Source: Treponema sp. UBA4873 (lineage in GTDB: Bacteria; Spirochaetota; Spirochaetia; Treponematales; Treponemataceae). Taken from it: a stretch of DNA of 48,656 nt. Position 1 is the stretch's first letter. Each line of letters begins with the position of its first letter. Position numbers and translations under genes: made by a program. The stretch is from assembly GCA_002399405.1 (NCBI GenBank), contig DHDP01000022.1:1-48656 (forward strand). The letters are read 5' to 3'. Shown here piece after piece: positions 17,124 through 25,037 of the stretch. A model generated the notes under the pieces. The model searched no databases. It was not told the origin of the DNA and saw nothing but the letters and a program-made list of their open reading frames with translations.

Positions 17124-17152
17124 AGTATACGGCAACAGTACGGAAAAGGCAA
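17124..17152 (-). promoter_or_regulatory. Promoter of the hypCDE-nifHDK2-ogt operon
   Basis: Minus strand: TTGCCT (17152-17147), 17-nt spacer, TATACT (17129-17124). It resembles the promoter of the other nitrogenase-like operon (TTGCTT, 17 nt, TATACT), sharing TTTTCCGT in the spacer with a one-base shift. Confidence 0.6.
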
Positions 17153-17179
17153 GGCTGATTCAGTTACAGACTGATTCGG

Positions 17180-18895
17180 TTACTCGTCTGTTTCCACGGC
17201 AAACGCCTCGTACGGTCTCACGCATTCCGCATCCGGCCGCGAACCGGCATAGTTCGAGATGAGCATTCTGCCTTCCCTGTATTTTTCCGGAACGGAAAGG
17301 CGCACCGTGCCGCCGGTAAAATTGCAGACAACAAGTACGGAACTGCCGCCGAGCGTGCGCGTATACACGAACAGCTCCCTGTCGTCGGGCAGCAGCAGCT
17401 CGAATCTTCCGTACACGACAGTCTGATTCGTATGGCGCAGCAGTATGGCCTGCCTGTAGAAGCTGAATACCGAATCGGGATCGTCAATCTGGGACGCCGC
17501 GTTTATTTCTTTATATGACGGGTTCAATTTTATCCACGGTTCGGCTTTCGTAAAACCGGCGTTTTCCGAATCGTCCCACTGCATGGGCGTACGCGCATTG
17601 TCGCGGCTTATCATCCTGAGCGTCTTCATTGCATCCTGCTCCGGCAGGCCGCTTTTTATCATCTCGCTGTAATCGTTAAAGCTTGCCAGGTCGCGGTAAT
17701 CGTCTATAGAGTCGAATGGCACGTTTATCATTCCGAGCTCTTCCCCCTGATACACGTACGGAGTGCCCTTCATGCAGAGCAGACAGAGCGCGAGCATCTT
17801 CGCACTTAGCGTTCGGTATTCAGCGCTGTCGTCGCCGAAGCGGGAAACGGAACGGACCTGATCGTGATTTTCCCAGTAAAGCGTATTCCATCCTTTTCCC
17901 TCAAGGCCGTTCTGCCACTTGGCAAAAATCCGTTTCAGCGCAACAAGATCGAGCGGCGACGCTTTCCAGTTCGACGCGCGGCACGGCTTTCCGAGGTTCA
18001 CGTGCTCGAACATAAAAAGCATGTTCAGTTCACTGCGGTCATATCCCGTATATTCAAGCGCGTTGCTCAGCTCTGAATTCGCGCCTTCGCCGACAGTCAT
18101 CCAGTCGAACTTGGAAATAACCCTGCTGTTCATTTCGCGGAGGAATTCGTGCACGCGCGGACCGTTGGCCGCATACGGCGCAAATTCCCCGTACCGGTAC
18201 TGCTCGGGTACTGACGGATTCGTTCTGCCGTCGGGGAAACGCTGGTCCTTGCTTATCATCGTAATGACGTCCATGCGGAAACCGTCGATGCCTTTGTTCC
18301 CCCACCACGTCATCATGTCGTATACGCTGTTCCGTACTTCATCGTTTTCCCAGTTCAGGTCGGGCTGTTTTCTGCTGAACAGATGAAGATAGTACATATC
18401 CGTCGTTTTGTCGTACTGCCATGCGCTGCCCCCGAAGACGGCACCCCAGTTATTCGGAGGCACGCCGCCGGACTCCGGGTCGCCGGGCACTTTTCCGCTG
18501 CGCCATATATAATAATTCCTGTACGGATTATCTGTACCTTTCCTGCTTTCGACGAACCACGCGTGCTCGTCGCTCGTATGATTGACGACAAGATCGAGCA
18601 CGATGCGTATCCCGCGTTTATGCGCTTCCGTAAGAAGCCGGTCGAAATCAGCGAGCGTGCCGAAATCGTCCATAATGCCGCGGTAATCGCTTATATCGTA
18701 ACCGTTGTCGTCGTTCGGACTTTTGAAAATCGGACACATCCAGATGATATCTATGCCGAGTCTTACAAGATAATCGAGTTTGCCGCATATGCCGTTCAGA
18801 TCTCCGATGCCGTCGTTGTTGCTGTCGCAGAAACTGCGCGGATAAATCTGATAGACAACTCCCTCTTTCCACCAGGTACGTTCTTCGTTTGTCAT
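17180..18895 (-). CDS. GH13 alpha-glucosidase (oligo-1,6-glucosidase type)
   Basis: 571 aa cytosolic glycoside hydrolase of family 13, subfamily 31-like. Catalytic residues are visible: nucleophile Asp209 (GIDGFRMDVI), acid/base Glu270 (MTVGEG) and Asp345 (WENHDQ). VVNHTSDEH and the QPDLNWE block are typical of oligo-1,6-glucosidases. Val directly after the nucleophile favours alpha-1,6 over alpha-1,4 bonds in this group. There is no signal peptide, so it acts on imported oligosaccharides. It sits between hypF and hypC but has its own promoter and no functional link to its neighbours is apparent. It looks inserted into what may once have been one hyp/nif-like operon. Confidence 0.92.
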   Translation of the reverse strand: MTNEERTWWKEGVVYQIYPRSFCDSNNDGIGDLNGICGKLDYLVRLGIDIIWMCPIFKSPNDDNGYDISDYRGIMDDFGTLADFDRLLTEAHKRGIRIVLDLVVNHTSDEHAWFVESRKGTDNPYRNYYIWRSGKVPGDPESGGVPPNNWGAVFGGSAWQYDKTTDMYYLHLFSRKQPDLNWENDEVRNSVYDMMTWWGNKGIDGFRMDVITMISKDQRFPDGRTNPSVPEQYRYGEFAPYAANGPRVHEFLREMNSRVISKFDWMTVGEGANSELSNALEYTGYDRSELNMLFMFEHVNLGKPCRASNWKASPLDLVALKRIFAKWQNGLEGKGWNTLYWENHDQVRSVSRFGDDSAEYRTLSAKMLALCLLCMKGTPYVYQGEELGMINVPFDSIDDYRDLASFNDYSEMIKSGLPEQDAMKTLRMISRDNARTPMQWDDSENAGFTKAEPWIKLNPSYKEINAASQIDDPDSVFSFYRQAILLRHTNQTVVYGRFELLLPDDRELFVYTRTLGGSSVLVVCNFTGGTVRLSVPEKYREGRMLISNYAGSRPDAECVRPYEAFAVETDE

Positions 18896-18903
18896 AGTCT
18901 GCC

Positions 18904-18932
18904 AGTATATGCACTTTTTGAATAAATGTAAA
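18904..18932 (-). promoter_or_regulatory. Promoter of the alpha-glucosidase gene
   Basis: Minus strand: TTTACA (18932-18927), 17-nt spacer, TATACT (18909-18904). The ATG at 18895 is 8 nt after the -10 box, so the transcript would be leaderless or nearly so. No good Shine-Dalgarno is present. A partly symmetric TTGTGCGCAACAA lies just upstream and might be an operator. Confidence 0.6.
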
Positions 18933-18988
18933 TAATTTTACTTGTTGCGCACAACTGTCATATTTTAGCTGAATAAAAGTGAATTGCG

Positions 18989-21355
18989 TTACATTTTATG
19001 CAGCATATGCATCGCTACGACGCTTTGTCCGAGCGCGATTCCTCCGTCGTTTGCAGGAACGAGGCTGTGCATGAGGACGGTAAATCCGCGGTTCTCAAGA
19101 CGACGGCGGCACATATCCGCAAGCAGAAGATTCTGGAAAACGCCTCCGCTCAGCGCGGCTGCCGCAATGCCGGTCCGCTCACGGCAGAGCGTACAGCCAG
19201 CTTCCACCATGTCCGCAATCGTCTCGTGGAACGCAAGTGCAAGAGTACCTGACGGCGCGCCCGATTTTTTCTCCTCTGCAACTGTACGCACGAGTTCAGT
19301 CGTGTTGAGCAGAAAGCGTCCGTCGCTTCCGCACTCAGGCGACAGAAGTTCCGGTGTACCGCAAAGAGGACTGTGCGCGGCTTCCCCGTCATCGTCGGGA
19401 CGATTCTTCAATTCCGATTCCGCAGCGAATTCAAGCGCCATGGACGACTCGCCTTCGAACGTGGAGCAGCGTTTGTACCCGAGGACGGCGCTTACCGCAT
19501 CGAAGAGCCGCCCCATGCTCGTCGACGTCACGCAGTTAATCCGGTGCGCAATCATCGTGCGAATCATTCCGAGTGACTGGGCACTGCACAATCCGATCTG
19601 CACTGCGAGATCGTCATCGTCGAGCAGTGAAACTGCAATGCGCCACCCTTCCTTCGCGGACAGGTCGCCGCCCGCCTGTGCAAACGGCATGATGCTGCCG
19701 AGCCGCGTAAAACCGTCATACGAAGCGCGGAGAAATTCGCCGCCCCATATTGTCCCGTCGGTGCCGTATCCTGTGCCGTCGAACGACACGCCGATAACGG
19801 CGCCGTTCTGCCAGTCGTTTTCCGCCATGCACGACGCTATGTGCGCATAATGATGCTGAACTTCAACGACGGGAAGTCCCAGTCCGTGAGCGAACTGAGT
19901 CGAATTGTATTCCGGATGCATGTCGCACGCGACGACGGAAGGTTTTAGCTCAAGGAGCGTTTCCATGCGCGTCACGCCGGCCGCGAGCGCCTGAACGCTG
20001 CGTACGTCCGCAAGGTCGCCTATGTACGGAGAAAGATAGTATAAATTATTATGAGCAATGCAGAACGTGTTCTTGAGTTCGCCGCCGGCGGCGAGCACGC
20101 AGCCTTTCCGTGTATCGGAAAGCATGAACGGAAGCGGAGCGTATCCGCGAGAACGGCGTATCATGTACGGCTTTCCGTTCTGCCACGACATAACGGAGTC
20201 GTCGGCCCGCAGGCGTATGACGCGGTCGTTCGAAAGAATCACGTCGCACATCGGCGAAAGATACTCGAGCGCATCCTCGTCGGTACGGCATATCGGAGCA
20301 CCCGACTGATTGCCGCTCGTCATGACGAAACAGTCGGTCATACGCTCACCGTCGGGATAGCTGAACAGCAGCAGCTGTACCGGCGCGTACGGCAGCATGA
20401 CGCCGACGTTCGGATTGCCGGGTGCGACTTCCGCACAGAGCAGCGGACGTCCGCCGTCAGGCGCGGAGCCAGAATCTACCGTTCTGCGTTCAAGGAGCAG
20501 AATCGGTTTCTGCGGTCCGTCGAGCAGAGGTTCCTGCCCGTCGAGTACGACGCACTCGCGCCGGACCGTCCGCATGTCGCGCATCATCACGGCGAACGGC
20601 TTGAACGGACGGTTCTTGAGCGCACGAAGCCGTGCGACGGCATGCGGATTCGCCGCGTCGCAGCATAAATGGAAGCCGCCGATTCCCTTTACCGCCGCAA
20701 TGCCGCCGACACGCAGAACACTGCGTACGTACACGAGCGCGGCGGCATTCCGTTCGCTGCGGCCCGGTATGTACAGATGCGGACCGCAGTCGTTGCAGCA
20801 GACAGGCTGTGCGTGGTACCGGCGAGTTTCTTCGTGCGTGTATTCGTACCCGCACCCGGGACACATCGGAAACACGCCCATGCTCGTGCGCACGCGGTCG
20901 TACGGCATCGAGTCGAGAATCGTCAATCGCGGCCCGCACGCAGTGCAGTTAATAAACGGATGAAGATAGCGCCGGTTTGTTTTGTCGAACAATTCGGCTT
21001 TGCATTTCGGACATACGGCGATATCGGGAGAAACGAAAATATCGCCGCGTACTTTTTCGCTCTGGATAATGGAAAACGACGTCTCACCTTCCGGTTCGAC
21101 GCGCTGCTTCTCGATTTTCAGTATCGACGAGCGCTCGGGCGCTTCGTGCGAAAGGCGGTACAGAAAATCGTCGGTCTGCGCTGCAGTTCCCTCCGCGTAT
21201 ATCTCGACGTACGGTCCCTTGTTGCACACGCTGCCCGCAATGCCCGCTTTTCCCGCAATGCGCGCGACGAACGGACGGAAGCCGACGCCCTGCACGATGC
21301 CGTACACGCGGATGCACAGGCGGAACGCGCCGCCGTTTTCAGGTTTGTCAGTCAT
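18989..21355 (-). CDS. hypF: HypF carbamoyltransferase
   Basis: 788 aa, normal length. HypF converts carbamoyl phosphate and ATP to carbamoyl-adenylate and moves the carbamoyl group to HypE. Domains run in order: acylphosphatase (about 12-100, VYGIVQGVGFRPFV); two zinc-finger motifs (CPKCKAELFDKTNRRYLHPFINCTACGPR and CPGCGYEYTHEETRRYHAQPVCCNDCGPH); YrdC-like (about 205-400, KGIGGFHLCCDA); and a Kae1-like carbamoyl-transfer domain with the metal-binding VQHHYAHIASCMAEN and GVSFDGTGYGTDGTIWGGEF. Its ATG overlaps the nifK-like 1 stop (ATGA), so it is translationally coupled to a nitrogenase-like subunit and not to hydrogenase genes. This coupling is the strongest local evidence linking the two systems. 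Confidence 0.97.
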   Translation of the reverse strand: MTDKPENGGAFRLCIRVYGIVQGVGFRPFVARIAGKAGIAGSVCNKGPYVEIYAEGTAAQTDDFLYRLSHEAPERSSILKIEKQRVEPEGETSFSIIQSEKVRGDIFVSPDIAVCPKCKAELFDKTNRRYLHPFINCTACGPRLTILDSMPYDRVRTSMGVFPMCPGCGYEYTHEETRRYHAQPVCCNDCGPHLYIPGRSERNAAALVYVRSVLRVGGIAAVKGIGGFHLCCDAANPHAVARLRALKNRPFKPFAVMMRDMRTVRRECVVLDGQEPLLDGPQKPILLLERRTVDSGSAPDGGRPLLCAEVAPGNPNVGVMLPYAPVQLLLFSYPDGERMTDCFVMTSGNQSGAPICRTDEDALEYLSPMCDVILSNDRVIRLRADDSVMSWQNGKPYMIRRSRGYAPLPFMLSDTRKGCVLAAGGELKNTFCIAHNNLYYLSPYIGDLADVRSVQALAAGVTRMETLLELKPSVVACDMHPEYNSTQFAHGLGLPVVEVQHHYAHIASCMAENDWQNGAVIGVSFDGTGYGTDGTIWGGEFLRASYDGFTRLGSIMPFAQAGGDLSAKEGWRIAVSLLDDDDLAVQIGLCSAQSLGMIRTMIAHRINCVTSTSMGRLFDAVSAVLGYKRCSTFEGESSMALEFAAESELKNRPDDDGEAAHSPLCGTPELLSPECGSDGRFLLNTTELVRTVAEEKKSGAPSGTLALAFHETIADMVEAGCTLCRERTGIAAAALSGGVFQNLLLADMCRRRLENRGFTVLMHSLVPANDGGIALGQSVVAMHMLHKM

Positions 21356-22551
21356 ACGCGTCCCAGCTCCCTGTACAGCGGCTCAAGAAATTCCGCTTCG
21401 CTCCGCACGGCATGCAGCTGTCCCGACACCGCAAAGTGAGGCAGCGGAATGAAAGTCCCGTCAAATCCGGGAAGCGCGCGTGCAAGCAGCGGGTCGGCTA
21501 TGATTGTCCTGTATCCTTTATTTTTAACAAGTGAAATAAACTCGTCTTCACCGGCGGGCCGGCTGTCGCCCTGTTCCGCATATCCGGGAGCAAAATCGAA
21601 AAACGTCGCGACGTCCGTTTCGGGAGCGCCTGACGGCAGGCTGCGGCACGACGCGCGTATGATTCCGCGGACGGCGTTCGCCATGAACTGCTGATGAACG
21701 ACGAGCACCGGACCGGTAAGGGGATGCGGCATTCCGCCGGAAACGTACGATTCCGTTTTGTCGGCAGCCGAATCATCTGCATTTGAAGGACGACTGCCGG
21801 CACCTGCATTTTTTCCGTGCGTACGGTACAAAGGCGAAACGACATAATACTCCGTACCGTACTTCTGCTGCAGATACTGAACGGCGGCGAGTCCCGCAGG
21901 CGAGACGGCATAATTCACCGCCGCGCTTCCGCACCTGCGTACGTCGTCGAGCATGCTGTCCATGCCGAACGTAACGACCGGCACACCGTCCTCTGTAAAA
22001 CCGTTCCGTATCAGTTCCGCGCTGCCGGGCGCCGCAAGCTCGAGCGGCGTCGCTCCCCACACCCCTGCGAACGGCACATGTTCCGCTGAGGAAAGTCCGC
22101 TGCCGCACGCGAACGTGTCGATGAGCGCGCGGTATGCTTTTTCCTCACCTTTATCGTAGCTGTCCATACCGTTCGTTGCGCACGTTACCACGGGAAGATG
22201 AAACTGTTTTTCCGCCATACGTTTAAGCGCGCGGAAATCAGTGCCGATAACGGACGGCACGGGCGTTCCGATATACGCGATAAACTTCGCTTCGGGAAAC
22301 GACGCAAGCGCTTTTCCCGTTTTTTCGATAAGCCTGTCGTCGCGTCCCATGATGGCGTCCATATCGCGGAGGCACGCCGAAAAGACGGCGCTCTTTTTCG
22401 AATAGAAACGCGGTTCGTCGAATCCGCACACGTTTCCCGCGCAGCCGCCCGCGTCGCATATGACGACAAGTCCGCCCAGTTCGAACAGGACGGAAAGCGC
22501 CCCCGACTGATCGGGCGTAAACGGCGAAAGATACCGGTACAATCCTCTCAC
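21352..22551 (-). CDS. Nitrogenase component 1-like protein, NifK/BchB-type subunit (set 1)
   Basis: 399 aa, GTG start overlapping the D-like stop (GTGA). It is a paralogue of the set 2 K-like protein with the same N-terminal signature (LFELGGLVVICDAGGCAGNVCGFDEPRF) and the block IAYIGTPVPSVIGTDF. Cys37 is the only clearly conserved cluster ligand (NifK Cys95 position). Cys32 and Cys42 are extra and specific to this copy. The third P-cluster Cys position is Thr/Pro. A low-complexity linker lies at about residues 255-285. The stop overlaps the hypF start. It should pair with the D-like protein upstream. Confidence 0.84.
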   Translation of the reverse strand: MRGLYRYLSPFTPDQSGALSVLFELGGLVVICDAGGCAGNVCGFDEPRFYSKKSAVFSACLRDMDAIMGRDDRLIEKTGKALASFPEAKFIAYIGTPVPSVIGTDFRALKRMAEKQFHLPVVTCATNGMDSYDKGEEKAYRALIDTFACGSGLSSAEHVPFAGVWGATPLELAAPGSAELIRNGFTEDGVPVVTFGMDSMLDDVRRCGSAAVNYAVSPAGLAAVQYLQQKYGTEYYVVSPLYRTHGKNAGAGSRPSNADDSAADKTESYVSGGMPHPLTGPVLVVHQQFMANAVRGIIRASCRSLPSGAPETDVATFFDFAPGYAEQGDSRPAGEDEFISLVKNKGYRTIIADPLLARALPGFDGTFIPLPHFAVSGQLHAVRSEAEFLEPLYRELGRV

Positions 22552-23831
22552 AGCGCTGCCTCACATGCCGCAAAAAAATCGGCGACGGCCTGAAATCCGA
22601 ACGGCTGCATTTCGCTGTTCCACGATACGTGCGCAGCTCCGGGAAAATACGGCGCAATATCCTTTCCGACCGCAATGCCGACGCCGTCCGCGACCGGTGC
22701 GAAATTCATCATGGAAGGAGCCGTCGGCGCATATACGCGCGTTTCCGGCGACAGTTCCGCAAGGCGCTTCATGCAGGCAAAGTCCTCTTCTGCCGGAGTT
22801 GCGAGAATATGCGTCACTGCAAATCCGTACCCGGCGAGCGACAGCGCGAGTTCAAACGGAGACGCGTTTATCATCTGGCCGAGTGCGAACGTACATTTCT
22901 TATGACCGCCGAGGAACGATTCAAGCGCGCGTTCCGCAGCGCCGCGGTATGCGGCAGGCTCGAACCGCACGCCGATTGCGGAAGCAAAAAGCGCATACTG
23001 TCTGTCGATTTTTTCTATATCGTACAGCCGCGTCAGTTCGATATACGGAATACCGAGCCGCTTCATAAGGTCGTCGGCTGCAAAACGCGATTCGGGATAC
23101 AGCACAAGATTGAAATTCGCCGCTCCCATCTCCATGTATTCGTCGAGCGTCCGGCACGTTCCGACCTGTTTTATGTCTTTCACGCCCGCACGGTGAAGCA
23201 GTTCGAACAGTTCGCTCGACGGAGCCACCTGCGAAAAAAATCCCATCAGATTCACCATGCCGGCCCGCTTCGTTTTTTTTTCAAGCAGCGAATAGACTGA
23301 CTGCCGCACGGCAGTCATCGGCGGCTTCCGGCCTTCGCGGGTGAGCGCGTACATGTACCCCGGCACGACGCGTACGCCCGTTTCCGCCTCCGCCTTCCGG
23401 CACACGCGTTCAAGGTCGGTTCCGAGCAGCGCGTCGACGCACGTTATACAGATTGTCACCACTTTCGGACGCGGCTCCGCAACGCCGCATATCTCTCTGA
23501 TTGCATCGGGAATCATCGTCAGATGGCGCCCCGTCACGAGGTCAGTTTCGTCCATGCGCAGATAGAACATACGCCTGCTGTACCCTTCGTTCGCGGAAAG
23601 AATGGTCGAATTGCGGCCGCAGCAGTCGGGCGCGACGAGCAGCATCACCGATTCGGGAATAACGAGCGCCGCGCGTTTGACGCCGAATCCGAGAGCGCCC
23701 GGCGAATTGTACGAAAGCGTCGCCGGCGAACTGTACACAAGTCCGCACGACGGAATAAACTCTTCCGGCATTCCGCTGAATCCGCGCGCAGCAAGTTCTT
23801 TGATTGTAACTGAAAAAGGTTCATCCTTCAT
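22548..23831 (-). CDS. Nitrogenase component 1-like protein, NifD/BchN-type subunit (set 1)
   Basis: 427 aa. The same plan as the set 2 D-like protein: CGLVYSSPATLSYNSPGALG with Ser at the first P-cluster position, a Cys doublet (APDCCGRN, Cys70-71) at the second, and Cys128/Cys131 (VTICITCVDALLGTD) at the third. The FeMo-co Cys275 region reads NLVLYPESRF and the His442 region EMQPFGFQAV, so both ligands are absent. Identity between the two D-like proteins looks modest by eye, suggesting old duplication and different tasks. The start overlaps the end of nifH-like 1 by 11 bp. Confidence 0.86.
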   Translation of the reverse strand: MKDEPFSVTIKELAARGFSGMPEEFIPSCGLVYSSPATLSYNSPGALGFGVKRAALVIPESVMLLVAPDCCGRNSTILSANEGYSRRMFYLRMDETDLVTGRHLTMIPDAIREICGVAEPRPKVVTICITCVDALLGTDLERVCRKAEAETGVRVVPGYMYALTREGRKPPMTAVRQSVYSLLEKKTKRAGMVNLMGFFSQVAPSSELFELLHRAGVKDIKQVGTCRTLDEYMEMGAANFNLVLYPESRFAADDLMKRLGIPYIELTRLYDIEKIDRQYALFASAIGVRFEPAAYRGAAERALESFLGGHKKCTFALGQMINASPFELALSLAGYGFAVTHILATPAEEDFACMKRLAELSPETRVYAPTAPSMMNFAPVADGVGIAVGKDIAPYFPGAAHVSWNSEMQPFGFQAVADFFAACEAAL

Positions 23832-24588
23832 GATTCTGTTCCCCGTCCTTCAGAAGCAGTTCCGCAAGCCTGAAAAATTTCCGGCTTATGCCGCTTCCCG
23901 GCGCGCCTTCGACGACTGTTTTCCCCTCGTCTTCACATTCCGTAATCTCGTCACTGCGGGGAATGTCGGCAACAACGTCCAGACCGGCGCTTTCCGCAAA
24001 GGCGCGGACCCTTTTTTCCTCGTCGGGCACGTTGCGCCTGTTCATGATGATGCCGCGGACTTTCGCGTACGACCGGTCCTCGAAGTTCTTCACCGCAGTG
24101 TAAATATTATTCGCCGCATAAAGCGCCATCTTTTCTCCCGACGTGACAATGAGCACCTGTTCGGCATATCCTTCGCGGATGGGAGCGGCGAATCCGCCGC
24201 ACACAACGTCGCCGAGAACGTCGTACAGCACGACGTCGGGCCGGCACGTTTCGAACAGCTGCAGGTCCTCGAGCAGATCGAACGTCGCGATTATACCGCG
24301 CCCCGCGCATCCGAGCCCCGGAGTAGGTCCGCCTGTTTCAATGCAGACGACGCCGCCGAATCCCACCCGCGAAATATCCTTCAGCGAAGGTGCATCGTTT
24401 CCCGAGCGCATCACGTCCATTACGGGTGAAAGAGCCTTTCCGCCGAGCAGATTTATAGTCGAGTCGGCCTTGGGGTCGCATCCTATCTGAATGACGCGTC
24501 TTCCCAGCGAAGCGAATGCCGCCGAAAGGTTCGCCGTCATCGTCGATTTTCCGATACCGCCCTTGCCGTAAACTGCAATTTTAATCAT
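23821..24588 (-). CDS. NifH/BchL-like Fe protein (set 1)
   Basis: 255 aa Fe protein. P-loop GKGGIGKST (8-16), GCDPKADSTINLLGG, cluster ligands Cys94 (GPTPGLGCAGRG) and Cys130 (YDVLGDVVCGGF), all in the same positions as in the set 2 copy. Its C-terminus (DIPRSDEITECEDEGKTVVEGAPGS) is different from set 2 and closer to the canonical NifH arrangement. It starts 6 bp after the TM1266-type gene and overlaps the D-like gene, so one mRNA is certain on spacing grounds. Expected role: ATP-driven electron delivery to the D/K-like heterodimer. Confidence 0.92.
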   Translation of the reverse strand: MIKIAVYGKGGIGKSTMTANLSAAFASLGRRVIQIGCDPKADSTINLLGGKALSPVMDVMRSGNDAPSLKDISRVGFGGVVCIETGGPTPGLGCAGRGIIATFDLLEDLQLFETCRPDVVLYDVLGDVVCGGFAAPIREGYAEQVLIVTSGEKMALYAANNIYTAVKNFEDRSYAKVRGIIMNRRNVPDEEKRVRAFAESAGLDVVADIPRSDEITECEDEGKTVVEGAPGSGISRKFFRLAELLLKDGEQNHEG

Positions 24589-24594
24589 ATAAAA

Positions 24595-24849
24595 TTATTT
24601 TTTCGTTACCATTGATTTTACTGTCGCGCCCGCAACCCGCCCGAGCTTACCTGTCAGCGCGCTTATGTCGTCGTTGCTGCCGTCGACAATAAGCGAAATG
24701 ACCGAAACGCCGCGTTCGCGGTAGGGAATGCCCATGCGTCCGACTATGAGAAAAGAATATTCGTGTACAATCTGATTGATTTCCGCCGTACAGTTCAAAT
24801 CGGTAATGACAATACCGATAATGCCGATGCGTTTGTCTGATTCGTCCAT
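24595..24849 (-). CDS. TM1266-type (iron-only hydrogenase system) small regulator
   Basis: 84 aa ACT/NikR-C-like protein. The block VGRMGIPYRERGVSVISLIVDGSNDDISALTGKLGRVAG is characteristic of the TM1266 family. That family is usually found beside [FeFe]-hydrogenase maturation genes and is named as a putative regulator; no mechanism is established. Here it is the first gene of the nifHDK-like 1/hypF operon, 6 bp before nifH-like 1, with AGGAAGAGG as ribosome site. It has no DNA-binding domain, so it may sense a small molecule or act with another protein. Confidence 0.9.
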   Translation of the reverse strand: MDESDKRIGIIGIVITDLNCTAEINQIVHEYSFLIVGRMGIPYRERGVSVISLIVDGSNDDISALTGKLGRVAGATVKSMVTKK

Positions 24850-24858
24850 AAAATGCCT

Positions 24859-24888
24859 CTTCCTGCTCGGATACGTCTTTGCAGTCAG
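24859..24888 (-). promoter_or_regulatory. Leader motif shared with the hypC operon
   Basis: On the minus strand CTGACTGCA (24888-24880), 11 nt, GAGCAGGAAG (24868-24859). The hypC leader has CTGACTGCA (17057-17049), 10 nt, GAGCAGGAAG (17038-17029). In this copy the second block also supplies the ribosome site of the TM1266-type gene. Confidence 0.5.
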
Positions 24889-24891
24889 TAA

Positions 24892-25032
24892 CTTATGGGA
24901 ACCTCTAAAAACTTCAGTTTTTAGAGGTAACTCTGAAAGTGCGATGTTTTAAGTCGCGATATTACAGCGACTTAAAACTCGACGGCATCTCTAAAAAGTC
25001 ACTGAAAGTAAGTCTTTAGAGATGCCCTTATG
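24892..25032. mobile_element. MITE-like palindromic element (129 bp) with 6-bp target duplication
   Basis: Element 24898-25026, flanked by direct repeats CTTATG (24892-24897 and 25027-25032). Its ends are imperfect inverted repeats (GGAACCTCTAAA against GGCATCTCTAAA, 10 of 12). Internally it folds into three hairpins: 12-bp perfect stem at 24901-24928 (loop TTCA), 12-bp perfect stem at 24946-24978, and 12-bp stem at 24984-25026. It encodes no protein. It sits exactly at the predicted transcription start of the nitrogenase-like 1 operon, so it is transcribed as leader. Confidence 0.75.
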
Positions 25033-25037
25033 TATTC

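Noticed and set aside
11144..23831. Dark-operative protochlorophyllide reductase or methanogen CfbCD
   Set aside because: No chlorophyll, corrinoid or F430 genes nearby, and linkage to hypCDEF is not a feature of those systems.
10675..24849. Conventional nitrogen-fixation (nif) locus
   Set aside because: The D/K-like proteins lack FeMo-co ligands and several P-cluster cysteines, and nifB, nifE, nifN, nifV are absent from the window.
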